32,939 nt of DNA from Bacteroidota bacterium. Lineage in GTDB: Bacteria > Bacteroidota > Bacteroidia > Bacteroidales > VadinHA17. The notes beneath the pieces were generated by a model. It did no database searches, was not told the origin of the DNA, and was given only the letters and a program-made list of their open reading frames with translations. Position 1 is the stretch's first letter. Every line of letters begins with the position of its first letter. A program made the translations under genes and the position numbers. Location of the stretch: assembly GCA_011049175.1 (NCBI GenBank), contig DSCJ01000076.1, forward strand, positions 1 through 32,939, given 5' to 3'. Below, piece after piece: positions 1-8,051 of this stretch.

Positions 1-183
1 ATTTTAACCGGGAATATCAGGGTGGCCTCCGGCATACTGGAGCATTGCTTCGATCCGCAAATGGTTGTACTGGACGGATCACTGGGGTACTACAGAACCC
101 GCGAGTGGGTGAATTATCTGAAAAAGAAAAATATACCCTTTCATGCTGTTTACGTGGATGGAGCCTTTCAATGTTCTCTGTAA
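1..183 (+). CDS. ComEC/Rec2-like protein, C-terminal fragment
   Basis: This is an open frame running in from the left edge and ending at TAA 181-183, giving the last 60 residues of a protein. The tail reads as a beta-lactamase-like C-terminal fold: a VVLDGSLGYY strand and turn, a KKKNIPFHAVYVDGAF segment, then the stop. The pattern of a conserved 'D-x-S', a basic helix and a final 'DGAF' resembles the C-terminus of Bacteroidota ComEC/Rec2 proteins, which form the DNA-uptake channel in competence. Only the tail is visible, so neither membrane segments nor catalytic metal ligands can be checked. The gene is separated from trkA by 89 bp and lies on the same strand. The identification is from memory of the family and is moderate. 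Confidence 0.6.
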   Translation: MLTGNIRVASGILEHCFDPQMVVLDGSLGYYRTREWVNYLKKKNIPFHAVYVDGAFQCSL

Positions 184-196
184 ATTGATACATTTG
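166..196 (+). promoter_or_regulatory. Candidate promoter for trkAH
   Basis: A TACATTTG box at 189-196 matches the Bacteroidota -7 consensus TAnnTTTG exactly. Nineteen bases upstream, at 166-169, is TTTC, one mismatch from the -33 TTTG. The -33 element lies inside the end of the upstream coding region. A second, weaker candidate is TTTG at 218-221 with TTACTTTG at 243-250. Which one is used cannot be told from sequence alone. Confidence 0.35.
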
Positions 197-272
197 TTTA
201 CAGGTTGTTGCCAAATTTTTGCATAATTCGGAGGATTATGATTTACTTTGTGTCCGCTAATTGAATAAGGAG

Positions 273-1613
273 ATGAAAATCATTGTGGCAGGAGCAGGAG
301 AGGTAGGGTCACACCTGGCCAAAATGCTCAGCCAGGAGAATCATGATCTGGTGTTGATCGATCCGAATGAATCATTGCTTCAGGCGATTGATAACCGGCT
401 GGATCTGATGACCGTACATGGTTCGGCTACCTCCATTTCCACCCTGGAGGAAGCCAATGTCAGGAAGACCGACCTGTTTATTTCGGTAGCCCACCTGGAA
501 GATACCAATATTACGGCCTGTATCCTGGGTAAAAAACTGGGCGCCAAACGAACCATTGCGCGCATAGACAACCAGGAGTATCTTCTTCCGAACAACAAGG
601 AGTTTTTCCGCAGTCTGGGAGTGGACCATCTGATTTATCCCGAAAAAATCGCTGCCCGGGAAATTGTGGGTTTGCTGAGCCAGACGGGAACGAGCGAGTT
701 TTTTGATTTTTCCGGGGGAAAGTTGTCTCTTTTCGCCCTGAAGCTGGATGAGAACGCTCCGGTAGTGAATAAAACCCTGATGGAAGCGACCGAGAACCGG
801 AATGAATTGGATTACAGGGCGGTGGCCATAACCCGGAACGGAGATACCATCATTCCGCGGGGGAATGATGTTTTCAAGGTGGGAGATGTGGTATATGTCA
901 TTACCAGCCGGAAAGGGGTGAACAGCCTGCTGAAGTATTCGGGGAAAGAGAATTTTGAGATAAACAACCTGATGATCATCGGAGGAAGCCGCATCGGCTT
1001 GCGTACCGCGAAGGACCTGGAAAACGAAATCAATGTAAAGCTGATTGAGATCGACCAGGAGAAGAGTGTGACACTGGCAGGATTTCTGGACAATACCCTG
1101 GTGATCCAGGGAGACGGAAGGAATATCAATCTGTTGATGGATGAAGGGCTGAAAAACATGGAGGCCTTTGTGGCCGTGACAGGGAATTCGGAAGCAAATA
1201 TCCTGGCCTGCATGCTGGCTAAGCGAATGGGAGTACGCAAGACCATTGCAGAAATAGAGAACCTGGATTACATAGAAATGGCCGAACGCATGGGGATTGA
1301 TGCGGTGATCAACAAGAAACTGATCACTGCCAGCCGTATTTCACGATTTACCATGAGTGCCGAGGTAACATCGATGAAGTGCCTGACGGGAACCGATGCC
1401 GAGGTGATGGAATTTGTGGTCAAACCCGGGGCCCGTGCCACACGGTTTTCCCTGAAAGAACTGGAATTTCCCCGTGATTCCATCATTGGGGGGATTGTCA
1501 GGGGAGAACGGGCGTTCATTGCCAAGGGGGATACTCAAATCGAACCTAACGATCATGTAGTGGTGTTTGCCCTGCCGAGTGCCGTCGGAAAAATCGACAA
1601 CTTCTTCAATTGA
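273..1613 (+). CDS. trkA: Trk potassium uptake regulatory subunit TrkA
   Basis: This is the cytoplasmic NAD(H)- or nucleotide-binding gating subunit of the Trk K+ uptake system; it binds the TrkH channel next to it. The 446-residue protein has the usual duplicated architecture: an N-terminal Rossmann RCK_N with GAGEVG near residues 7-12, an RCK_C, then a second Rossmann half starting around residue 230 (NLMIIGGSRIGLRTA) and a final RCK_C. The ATG at 273 is preferred because the family starts MKIIVAGAGEVG. An in-frame TTG at 261 would add four residues, and AAGGAG sits directly before the ATG. trkH starts three bases after the stop, so the two genes are almost certainly one transcript. Confidence 0.95.
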   Translation: MKIIVAGAGEVGSHLAKMLSQENHDLVLIDPNESLLQAIDNRLDLMTVHGSATSISTLEEANVRKTDLFISVAHLEDTNITACILGKKLGAKRTIARIDNQEYLLPNNKEFFRSLGVDHLIYPEKIAAREIVGLLSQTGTSEFFDFSGGKLSLFALKLDENAPVVNKTLMEATENRNELDYRAVAITRNGDTIIPRGNDVFKVGDVVYVITSRKGVNSLLKYSGKENFEINNLMIIGGSRIGLRTAKDLENEINVKLIEIDQEKSVTLAGFLDNTLVIQGDGRNINLLMDEGLKNMEAFVAVTGNSEANILACMLAKRMGVRKTIAEIENLDYIEMAERMGIDAVINKKLITASRISRFTMSAEVTSMKCLTGTDAEVMEFVVKPGARATRFSLKELEFPRDSIIGGIVRGERAFIAKGDTQIEPNDHVVVFALPSAVGKIDNFFN

Positions 1614-1616
1614 TAT

Positions 1617-3065
1617 ATGATCAATTACCGGATCATAGTCCACATTCTGGGGATTCTTTTGCTGGTCGAGGGTTTTTTTATGCTCCTTTCGGCACTGGTT
1701 GGAGCTTTTTATCATGACGGGGGTGAACTTTCCCTGGTAATATCTGCCGGTATTGTAACGGCCACAGGCGCTATTGCCTGGTCTTCCACCCGGCGCTCGA
1801 GCAGGGATCTGGGAAAACGGGAAGGATATTTCATTGTAACTCTGGGATGGGTTCTGTTCTCCCTTTTCGGAAGCCTGCCTTTTCTTCTTTCCGCCTCCAT
1901 TCCGAATTTTACCGATGCTTTCTTCGAAACCATTTCAGGATTTACCACTACCGGTGCTTCCATTCTGACGGATATCGAATCCATGCCCCATGGCTTGTTG
2001 TTCTGGCGTAGCCTCACCCAGTGGCTGGGAGGAATGGGGATCATTGTGCTTACGCTGGCAATCCTTCCGGTACTGGGTGTGGGGGGCATGCAGCTTTTTA
2101 TTGCCGAGGTGCCGGGTGTGACATACGATAAGCTGCATCCCCGGATAAGGGAAACGGCCAAACGCCTGTGGACGATCTATATTATTTTCACCTTTTCAGA
2201 GGCTGTTTTGCTCACCATCGGGGGAATGGATATTTTCGATGCTGTATGCCATTCCTTTACAACCATGGCTACCGGTGGATATTCCACAAAGCAGGCAAGC
2301 ATTGCTCACTGGAGCAATCCCTATATTCATTATGTAATTACCGTTTTTATGTTCCTGGCCGGCACCAACTTCATGATGTCGTATTTTGCCCTTCATCTCC
2401 GTTTCGGTAAAATATTCAGGAATGAGGAATTCAGGTTTTACCTCGGCTCTGTTTTATTTTTCACCCTGGCCGTTTCCATGGGTTTATGGCTAACCCTGGG
2501 ATGCACTCCAGAAAAATGTTTCCGCGATGCCCTGTTTCAGGTGGTATCCATTATTACCACCACGGGGTATGTAACGGCCGATTACCTTACCTGGCTGCCC
2601 TTCCTTACCGTACTGATCTTTATTCTGATGTTTTTCGGTGGATCTGCCGGATCCACCGGTGGAGGTGTGAAGATAGTCAGGATACTGCTTTTACTGAAAA
2701 ACAGTTTCCTGGAACTGAAACGCCTGATTCATCCCAATGCCGTGATCCCGGTAAGATATAACGGGAAACCGGTTTCCGCCCAGGTTATCTCCAATGTGCT
2801 TGCCTTTGCCTTTTTTTACCTGATCATTATCATTAGCAGTGTGGCTGTTATGTCGGCCATGGGGTATGACATGGATTCCTCGTTCGGTGCTGTGGCGGCC
2901 TCGCTTGGAAATATCGGCCCGGGCCTGGGGGCTGTGGGTCCTTCTGAAACCTATGCACACATACCCGATGTGGGGAAATGGTTCCTTTCTTTTCTTATGC
3001 TGGTAGGAAGGCTGGAGCTTTTTACTGTGATCATCATTCTTTCTCCCGCTTTTTACCGGAAGTGA
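1617..3065 (+). CDS. trkH: Trk potassium uptake channel subunit TrkH
   Basis: This is the inner-membrane K+-translocating subunit of the Trk system, 482 residues, the normal family length. Four membrane-pore-membrane repeats are visible. The selectivity-filter loops read TTTGAS (about residues 111-116), TMATGGYS, TTTGYVT and SLGNIGPGLG. Between them are many hydrophobic helices, and a basic cytoplasmic region (LLKNSFLELKRLIHP) follows the glycine-rich GGSAGSTGGG turn. The gene is translationally close to trkA (gap of three bases), fitting the obligate TrkA-TrkH complex. A hairpin with a T tract follows directly, so the pair probably forms its own transcription unit. Confidence 0.96.
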   Translation: MINYRIIVHILGILLLVEGFFMLLSALVGAFYHDGGELSLVISAGIVTATGAIAWSSTRRSSRDLGKREGYFIVTLGWVLFSLFGSLPFLLSASIPNFTDAFFETISGFTTTGASILTDIESMPHGLLFWRSLTQWLGGMGIIVLTLAILPVLGVGGMQLFIAEVPGVTYDKLHPRIRETAKRLWTIYIIFTFSEAVLLTIGGMDIFDAVCHSFTTMATGGYSTKQASIAHWSNPYIHYVITVFMFLAGTNFMMSYFALHLRFGKIFRNEEFRFYLGSVLFFTLAVSMGLWLTLGCTPEKCFRDALFQVVSIITTTGYVTADYLTWLPFLTVLIFILMFFGGSAGSTGGGVKIVRILLLLKNSFLELKRLIHPNAVIPVRYNGKPVSAQVISNVLAFAFFYLIIIISSVAVMSAMGYDMDSSFGAVAASLGNIGPGLGAVGPSETYAHIPDVGKWFLSFLMLVGRLELFTVIIILSPAFYRK

Positions 3066-3070
3066 CCGGC

Positions 3071-3113
3071 AGAGCATTCCCGGTGGGCTTTCTTCAGGAC
3101 ATGCTCTTTTTTT
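3071..3113 (+). terminator. Intrinsic terminator after trkH
   Basis: The arms AGAGCAT (3071-3077) and ATGCTCT (3101-3107) pair. The stem continues with TCC/GGA across a one-base bulge and is followed by an uninterrupted run of seven T (3107-3113). It starts six bases after the trkH stop codon. Confidence 0.75.
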
Positions 3114-3164
3114 CCAGAAAAACAGGTGTTATCTTTATGAACCCAATGTGTGGAGATAAAAAGC

Positions 3165-6100
3165 ATGGTCAAGATCCCGAAAATGAAAAGAATAATTCCC
3201 GAAGGATTGTTTCTGCTGATGGCGCTATTTCTGCAGGGTTTTTCCGCGCGGGCCGGGAACCCGGCCGAAACGATCCGTTTCGAATACTTAACCATTAAGG
3301 AAGGCCTCTCCCAGAATATGGTCGACTGCATATTGCAGGACAGCCGGGGATTCATGTGGTTCGGCACATGGAATGGGCTGAACCGGTATGACGGGTATTC
3401 CTTTACCGTCTTCAAACACGATGACACCGATCACGCTACCCTGTCCGACAATTTTATACTCGATATGACGGAGGGCCCATACGGGAATATCTGGATCGGC
3501 ACGGAAAATGGGTTAAATGTGTATCTCTACCGGCAGGACCGTTTCCTGACATATACTACTGAATCAGCGGGTTATTCTGTGAGTGCCTGTCGCATACAGG
3601 CGGTCATGGCCGACCGTGACGGGTATGTATGGGTGGGAACTGACAGGGGACTGGACCGTGTTCATCCGGAGGATGAAAGCGGGAGGATATCAGGTGTGGA
3701 AAGGTTTTTTTCTGACAGCGCCCTGACATCATCCCCTGTGTCGGTGCGGGAAATTTATCAGGACCCGCAGGGAAGAATATGGATTGGAACTTCAAACGGA
3801 GTGTATATTTATGATACGGAAAATGGTTGTTTCCTGCCGGAAGGGAACACTCTGATCCCGGAGGCAGTGTCGCGGCTGAATACTGCCCGTGCTTTCCTGA
3901 TGGATTCGTTGGGCACCATGTGGATCGGAACACAGTTCGGGGTTTTTCGCTATGATGTCAAGGAAAATAATATTATAAGGTATATTCACCGGTCCTTAGA
4001 CCCGGGCAGCCTGGTCCATAATGTGGCCATGAGCATTACCTCTGACGGAGAGGGGAATATCCTGGTAGGCACCCTGGGTGGTTTGAGTATTTACAATGAA
4101 TCCAACGATGCGTTCAGGAATTATACTACCACCCCCGACTCACATTTCGGCCTGAACAATGAATTTGTCAATTGCCTGTTGTATACAGAAGACGGGAATG
4201 TATGGATCGGGACCGAACGGGGCGGAATTAACCGGTATAACATTTACCGCAGGAATTTTGACTTTTTTGAATGGAACCCCTGGGATGAAAACAGCCTGAG
4301 CCATAACACCGTAAATTCAGTTTGTGAAGATGAGAAATACCTGTGGATCGGAACAGCCGGTGGCGGATTGAACAGGTATGAAAAAAACACAGGTGACTTC
4401 AGGCATTACATGTATTCGCCCGGAGACCGTGACGGACTTACCTCCGATTTTATTTCAGTGCTTCACCGGGATCGGGAAGGGAACCTGTGGGTGGGTTCCT
4501 GGGGCGGCGGGCTGCACCTGCTTACCCCCGGGAACATGGAAGAAGGGAAATTTATCAGATACCTCCACCAGCCATCCATTCCCGGACAACCCATTAGCAA
4601 TTACATTTCATCCATTGTGGAAGATTCCCGGGGAAACCTGTGGATAGGGACTATAGACGGCCTGATGAAATATGATGCAGTGAAAGAGGAGTTTATTCCC
4701 GTTCGGTTGTACGATGATATCAGAAACATGGAATCGGTGGGCTGTCTGACATTCGATGCGGATAGCAATCTTTGGGTAGGGACCCGCTATGCGCTATATC
4801 GTATCACCTGGGAAAGCCTGCAGGTGGTTTATGAAAAGGCCATTCATGCCGACCGGTTTGTCAGTGATCCGGACGATCCCGCAAGCATCAGCGGGAATTA
4901 TGTGATATCCCTTCTGTTGGGTGGCAACGGGGATCTCTGGATTGGAACCTACGGGCAGGGGTTGAATCGGTTGTGCAGTGAAGATATGGAAAGAAAGAAG
5001 TGGGTATTTACACATTTTTGTGAAAATGACGGATTGTGCAATGACGTGGTGTATGCTATTCAGGAAGACGGGAAAGGAAGGTTGTGGATGAGTACCGATA
5101 ACGGTTTGTCGGAATTTGATCCGGAGGAAAAGACCTTCCGGAATTTCTATGTGGAAGACGGTTTGTTGAGTGATCAGTTTTACTGGTCGGCCGGTGCTAC
5201 GGGTAAATCGGGAGAGCTCTATTTCGGGAGCATGCAGGGGTTGATCAGTTTTTATCCCGACAGTATCCGGGAGATGCCCCAGTTATTCCCTACCACCATT
5301 ACCGGATTCAGGGTGTTCAATTCCCCTGTGGAGATAGGAGAGAAATATGAAAAAAGGGTTCTTCTTCCTCAGTCTATTCTTACTTCCGATCATCTGGTTT
5401 TGCCGCGCCGGATCAAGGAATTTTCCTTTCAGTTTTCAGCGCTCAATTTTGTACAGTCGGAAAGGATTACCTATCGCTACCGGATGGTAGGATTCGACAA
5501 CCGGTGGAGGGACGCTACCGGCAGCCGGCAGGCAACTTATACCAATCTTTCGGGTGGTGATTACACCTTCTATGTGCAGGCCGTGATGGACGGTCAGCAG
5601 GTGGGTGAACCCGCGATGATGGCTGTTACCATTATTCCACCCGTATGGCAGCGCACATGGTTCCATGTACTGGCTGTTCTTGCGTCTCTGGCCATTGTAT
5701 TGCTGATCATCAGATACAGAACCTATTCACTGAACAGGCAGAAGAAAAAGCTGGAGGTCCTGGTGAAGGAGAGAACGGCCGAGGTGGAAGGACAGAAATT
5801 GGAGCTGGAATCACAGGCTGCCGATCTGCGGGAATCCTATCAACAGCTTGAGAAACGGCAGGAAATGATCGAGGGGCAGAAACGGCAGCTGGAGAATCAG
5901 AATATGCAGATCAGCGAACAGCGGGATAAGCTCATCGAGCTGAATGAAAAAGTAGGGCAGATCCAGCAGGAACAGCTGAACTTTTTTACGCAGGTATCGC
6001 ACGAATTCCGTTCCCCCCTGACTCTGATCATCTCGCCCATTGAACAGATGATGAAAGAAACCCGGCTGGAAGAAGGGATCAAAAACAATCTCCAGATCAT

Positions 6101-7607
6101 TTACCGGAACACACAGAGGTTGTTAAGACTGATCAACCAGTTGCTCGAGATCAGGAAAGTGGAAACGGGGGAGATCGAAATGAAAGTGGCCCGGGGCGAG
6201 CTGGCTTCATTTGTTGAAAATATTTCCCGCTCATTCTCCAATCAGGCGTCGCTGAAAGAAATCCCGTTTGAGTATCATCCGGCTGAGCGCATTGAAATGT
6301 ACTTCGACCGGGAAATTGTGGAAAATATTGTATATAATCTTCTTTCGAACGCCATCAAATATACTCCGCAAAAGGGAATGGTGAAGGTTGCAACAGGTGT
6401 GGGCAATGGCGAGAAAAGGGCTGAAGCCGGCGTTAATGTAATGGAAGAACCCTCAGAATACCCCCGGGGAACCGGTTCCTATGCCTGGATAATGGTTCGT
6501 GATACCGGACCCGGTATTCCCCATGAAGTGGTAAAAGATGTGTTTAGAAAATTTCACCGTCTGCCCCATAAGGGAAATCGGGAAGTCCGGGGAAGTGGTA
6601 TAGGGTTGTATCTGGCCAGGGAAATGACCCGCGCTCACAGGGGACAGATTTATGTCAGGTCAGAACCCGGGGTGGGTACCACTTTTACGGTATTTCTTCC
6701 AGTGGAAAGAGAAAATTACCTTCCGGGCGAGGTGATGGAAAATATTCCGGATGAAATGGCTGGCGACAGAATTCATGGCATATCATTCAATGAAATAACG
6801 CAGGATGGGTATGAAGACGTACAGCAGGTGCAGAAGGCTGAAAAACCCGATCAGCCTGTACTGCTGTTTGTGGATGATGACCGCGAATTGTGCCGGTATA
6901 TACAGAATACACTGACCCGTTCGTTTCATGTGATCACCGCATTTGACGGAACCGAAGGCTGGGAAAAAGCCCTGAAACATGCACCTGACCTGATCATCTC
7001 GGATGTTATGATGCCGGGTATGGACGGACTGGAATTGTGTACCCGGTTGAAAAACGATCTGAACACATCGCATATTCCCGTGATCCTACTTTCGGCAAGG
7101 GCTGAAACAGAAAGCCATTTCGAAGGGTATGGTACCGGAGCAGACGATTATGTGGCCAAGCCTTTTCATCTCGACATGTTGGAGGTGAAGGCAAAGAGCC
7201 TGATGGAAAACCGGAAAAAACTCCGCCGTTTGTTCCTGCAGAATCTGACTCCAGTGCCGGGAGAATTGACTACTACCCGGTCCGATGAGGAATTCCTGCA
7301 AAATGTTCTGAAAGCCATTGAAGAAAATATGGCAGATCCCTCATTCAATGTACAGAAGCTGGCCAGGGTGCTCTGTATCAGCCGCAGCCTTTTGCACAAG
7401 AAACTGATTGCCTATACCGATGTGAAAGCCAGTGATTTTATTATCAATATGCGGTTGAAGAAAGCAGCCCGGCTCCTGAAAGAAAACAAGATGAATATTT
7501 CCGAAATTGCCTATGCCACCGGTTACAGCGATCCGAAATATTTCAGTCGTTCCTTCAAGAAACATTTCGGAATTTCTCCCAAAGAATATGGAGGTATGTC
7601 GTCCTGA
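3165..7607 (+). CDS. Hybrid two-component system sensor/regulator (HTCS) of the PUL
   Basis: This one-protein signalling system senses a glycan fragment in the periplasm and activates PUL transcription in the cytoplasm. It has about 1480 residues. After an N-terminal signal or anchor segment come fourteen propeller repeats of the W-I-G-T-x-x-G-L-N type, enough for two seven-bladed Reg_prop domains. A Y_Y_Y domain (around ITYRYRMVGFDNRW) follows, then one membrane helix near residue 830 and a long coiled coil. Next are a histidine kinase with QVSHEFRSPLTL (phospho-His about 946), the N box NLLSNAIKYTP and the G boxes DTGPGIP and GSGIGLYLA. A receiver domain has DDD near 1237-1239, phospho-Asp about 1280 and Lys about 1332. 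The protein ends in a C-terminal AraC-type helix-turn-helix pair. ATG 3165 is chosen for its GGAG nine bases upstream. GTG 3150 and ATG 3183 are alternatives; 3183 gives the shortest and most typical signal peptide. No key residue is missing. Confidence 0.96.
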   Translation: MVKIPKMKRIIPEGLFLLMALFLQGFSARAGNPAETIRFEYLTIKEGLSQNMVDCILQDSRGFMWFGTWNGLNRYDGYSFTVFKHDDTDHATLSDNFILDMTEGPYGNIWIGTENGLNVYLYRQDRFLTYTTESAGYSVSACRIQAVMADRDGYVWVGTDRGLDRVHPEDESGRISGVERFFSDSALTSSPVSVREIYQDPQGRIWIGTSNGVYIYDTENGCFLPEGNTLIPEAVSRLNTARAFLMDSLGTMWIGTQFGVFRYDVKENNIIRYIHRSLDPGSLVHNVAMSITSDGEGNILVGTLGGLSIYNESNDAFRNYTTTPDSHFGLNNEFVNCLLYTEDGNVWIGTERGGINRYNIYRRNFDFFEWNPWDENSLSHNTVNSVCEDEKYLWIGTAGGGLNRYEKNTGDFRHYMYSPGDRDGLTSDFISVLHRDREGNLWVGSWGGGLHLLTPGNMEEGKFIRYLHQPSIPGQPISNYISSIVEDSRGNLWIGTIDGLMKYDAVKEEFIPVRLYDDIRNMESVGCLTFDADSNLWVGTRYALYRITWESLQVVYEKAIHADRFVSDPDDPASISGNYVISLLLGGNGDLWIGTYGQGLNRLCSEDMERKKWVFTHFCENDGLCNDVVYAIQEDGKGRLWMSTDNGLSEFDPEEKTFRNFYVEDGLLSDQFYWSAGATGKSGELYFGSMQGLISFYPDSIREMPQLFPTTITGFRVFNSPVEIGEKYEKRVLLPQSILTSDHLVLPRRIKEFSFQFSALNFVQSERITYRYRMVGFDNRWRDATGSRQATYTNLSGGDYTFYVQAVMDGQQVGEPAMMAVTIIPPVWQRTWFHVLAVLASLAIVLLIIRYRTYSLNRQKKKLEVLVKERTAEVEGQKLELESQAADLRESYQQLEKRQEMIEGQKRQLENQNMQISEQRDKLIELNEKVGQIQQEQLNFFTQVSHEFRSPLTLIISPIEQMMKETRLEEGIKNNLQIIYRNTQRLLRLINQLLEIRKVETGEIEMKVARGELASFVENISRSFSNQASLKEIPFEYHPAERIEMYFDREIVENIVYNLLSNAIKYTPQKGMVKVATGVGNGEKRAEAGVNVMEEPSEYPRGTGSYAWIMVRDTGPGIPHEVVKDVFRKFHRLPHKGNREVRGSGIGLYLAREMTRAHRGQIYVRSEPGVGTTFTVFLPVERENYLPGEVMENIPDEMAGDRIHGISFNEITQDGYEDVQQVQKAEKPDQPVLLFVDDDRELCRYIQNTLTRSFHVITAFDGTEGWEKALKHAPDLIISDVMMPGMDGLELCTRLKNDLNTSHIPVILLSARAETESHFEGYGTGADDYVAKPFHLDMLEVKAKSLMENRKKLRRLFLQNLTPVPGELTTTRSDEEFLQNVLKAIEENMADPSFNVQKLARVLCISRSLLHKKLIAYTDVKASDFIINMRLKKAARLLKENKMNISEIAYATGYSDPKYFSRSFKKHFGISPKEYGGMSS

Positions 7608-7663
7608 CCATTTCAGGGGCTGAAAATATGTTTTATAACACAAATTTCAGTTCATAGACAAAT

Positions 7664-7690
7664 TTCCACCTTTATTCCACAAAATTCCAC
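7664..7690. promoter_or_regulatory. Three phased TTCCAC direct repeats, candidate HTCS operator
   Basis: TTCCAC occurs at 7664-7669, 7675-7680 and 7685-7690, that is, at 11- and 10-bp steps, so all copies face the same side of the helix. Two of the three copies extend to TTCCACCT, and all are preceded by an A/T-rich step. The site lies between the HTCS gene and susC. Regulators with AraC-type DNA-binding domains commonly bind direct repeats next to the -35/-33 region, which makes this the best operator candidate here. Assignment to this HTCS is inference. Confidence 0.45.
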
Positions 7691-7712
7691 CTGCCCCTTC
7701 TCTGCATTCATG

Positions 7713-7720
7713 TAAATTTA
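7713..7720 (+). promoter_or_regulatory. Weak candidate -7 element for susC
   Basis: TAAATTTA matches seven of the eight positions of TAnnTTTG. The base quartet 19 nt upstream (CCTG, 7690-7693) is a poor -33 match. A poor -33 box directly abutting the TTCCAC repeats would fit an activator-dependent promoter. If used, transcription would start around 7725-7730 and leave a leader of more than 300 nt before susC. Confidence 0.25.
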
Positions 7721-7809
7721 ATGTCGATTTAACATTTATTCTACTGAATGTACGGGTGGCAATATACTAATAACTTGATTAATAATAGGATAGCTGGAAA
7801 ATGTTCCGT

Positions 7810-7850
7810 CGGCCGGATGCATGAACAGATGCTCGCCGGCCGTTTTTTTT
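7810..7850 (+). terminator. Strong terminator-like hairpin between HTCS and susC
   Basis: The arms CGGCCGG (7810-7816) and CCGGCCG (7836-7842) form a seven-pair GC-only stem, with an inner GCAT/ATGC helix, directly followed by eight T (7843-7850). This is a textbook intrinsic terminator on the plus strand. It lies 203 bp after the HTCS stop codon and about 200 bp before susC. It could terminate HTCS transcripts, or act as an attenuator if the susC promoter lies upstream of it. Confidence 0.7.
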
Positions 7851-7906
7851 ATAAATATTTATAGTATGATAAGAATAAACCAATGTTGAACCCTAAACCA
7901 AACCTG

Positions 7907-7924
7907 ATGCCTATGAAAACATAA
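7907..7924 (+). other. Five-codon leader mini-ORF upstream of susC
   Basis: ATG CCT ATG AAA ACA TAA encodes MPMKT. Its context (CCCTAAACCAAACCTGATGCCT before it) closely resembles the sequence before the true susC start (AAACCTAAACC then ATGAAAAAT). It may be a decoy start or a remnant of a duplicated leader. Nothing shows that it is translated. Confidence 0.25.
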
Positions 7925-7944
7925 CCCGGTGAAATGTTTTATTG

Positions 7945-7977
7945 GTTTGTATGCCGGTCAGTTTACCGGATACAAAC
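7945..7977. repeat. Inverted repeat in the susC leader
   Basis: The arms GTTTGTAT-g-CCGG (7945-7957) and CCGGATACAAAC (7966-7977) pair over 12 bp with a single bulged G and an 8-nt loop. It lies 74 bp before the susC start codon. There is no T tract, so it is not a terminator. It may be an RNA stem in the leader or a dyad protein-binding site. The rest of 7608-8051 holds the TTCCAC repeats, the T-tract hairpin and A/T-rich sequence with no gene. Confidence 0.6.
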
Positions 7978-8051
7978 ATGCAAAGTAAGTACACGATTTT
8001 TTACCTACAGGAGTAACTAACATGTAAAATGATCCCAATTAAACCTAAACC

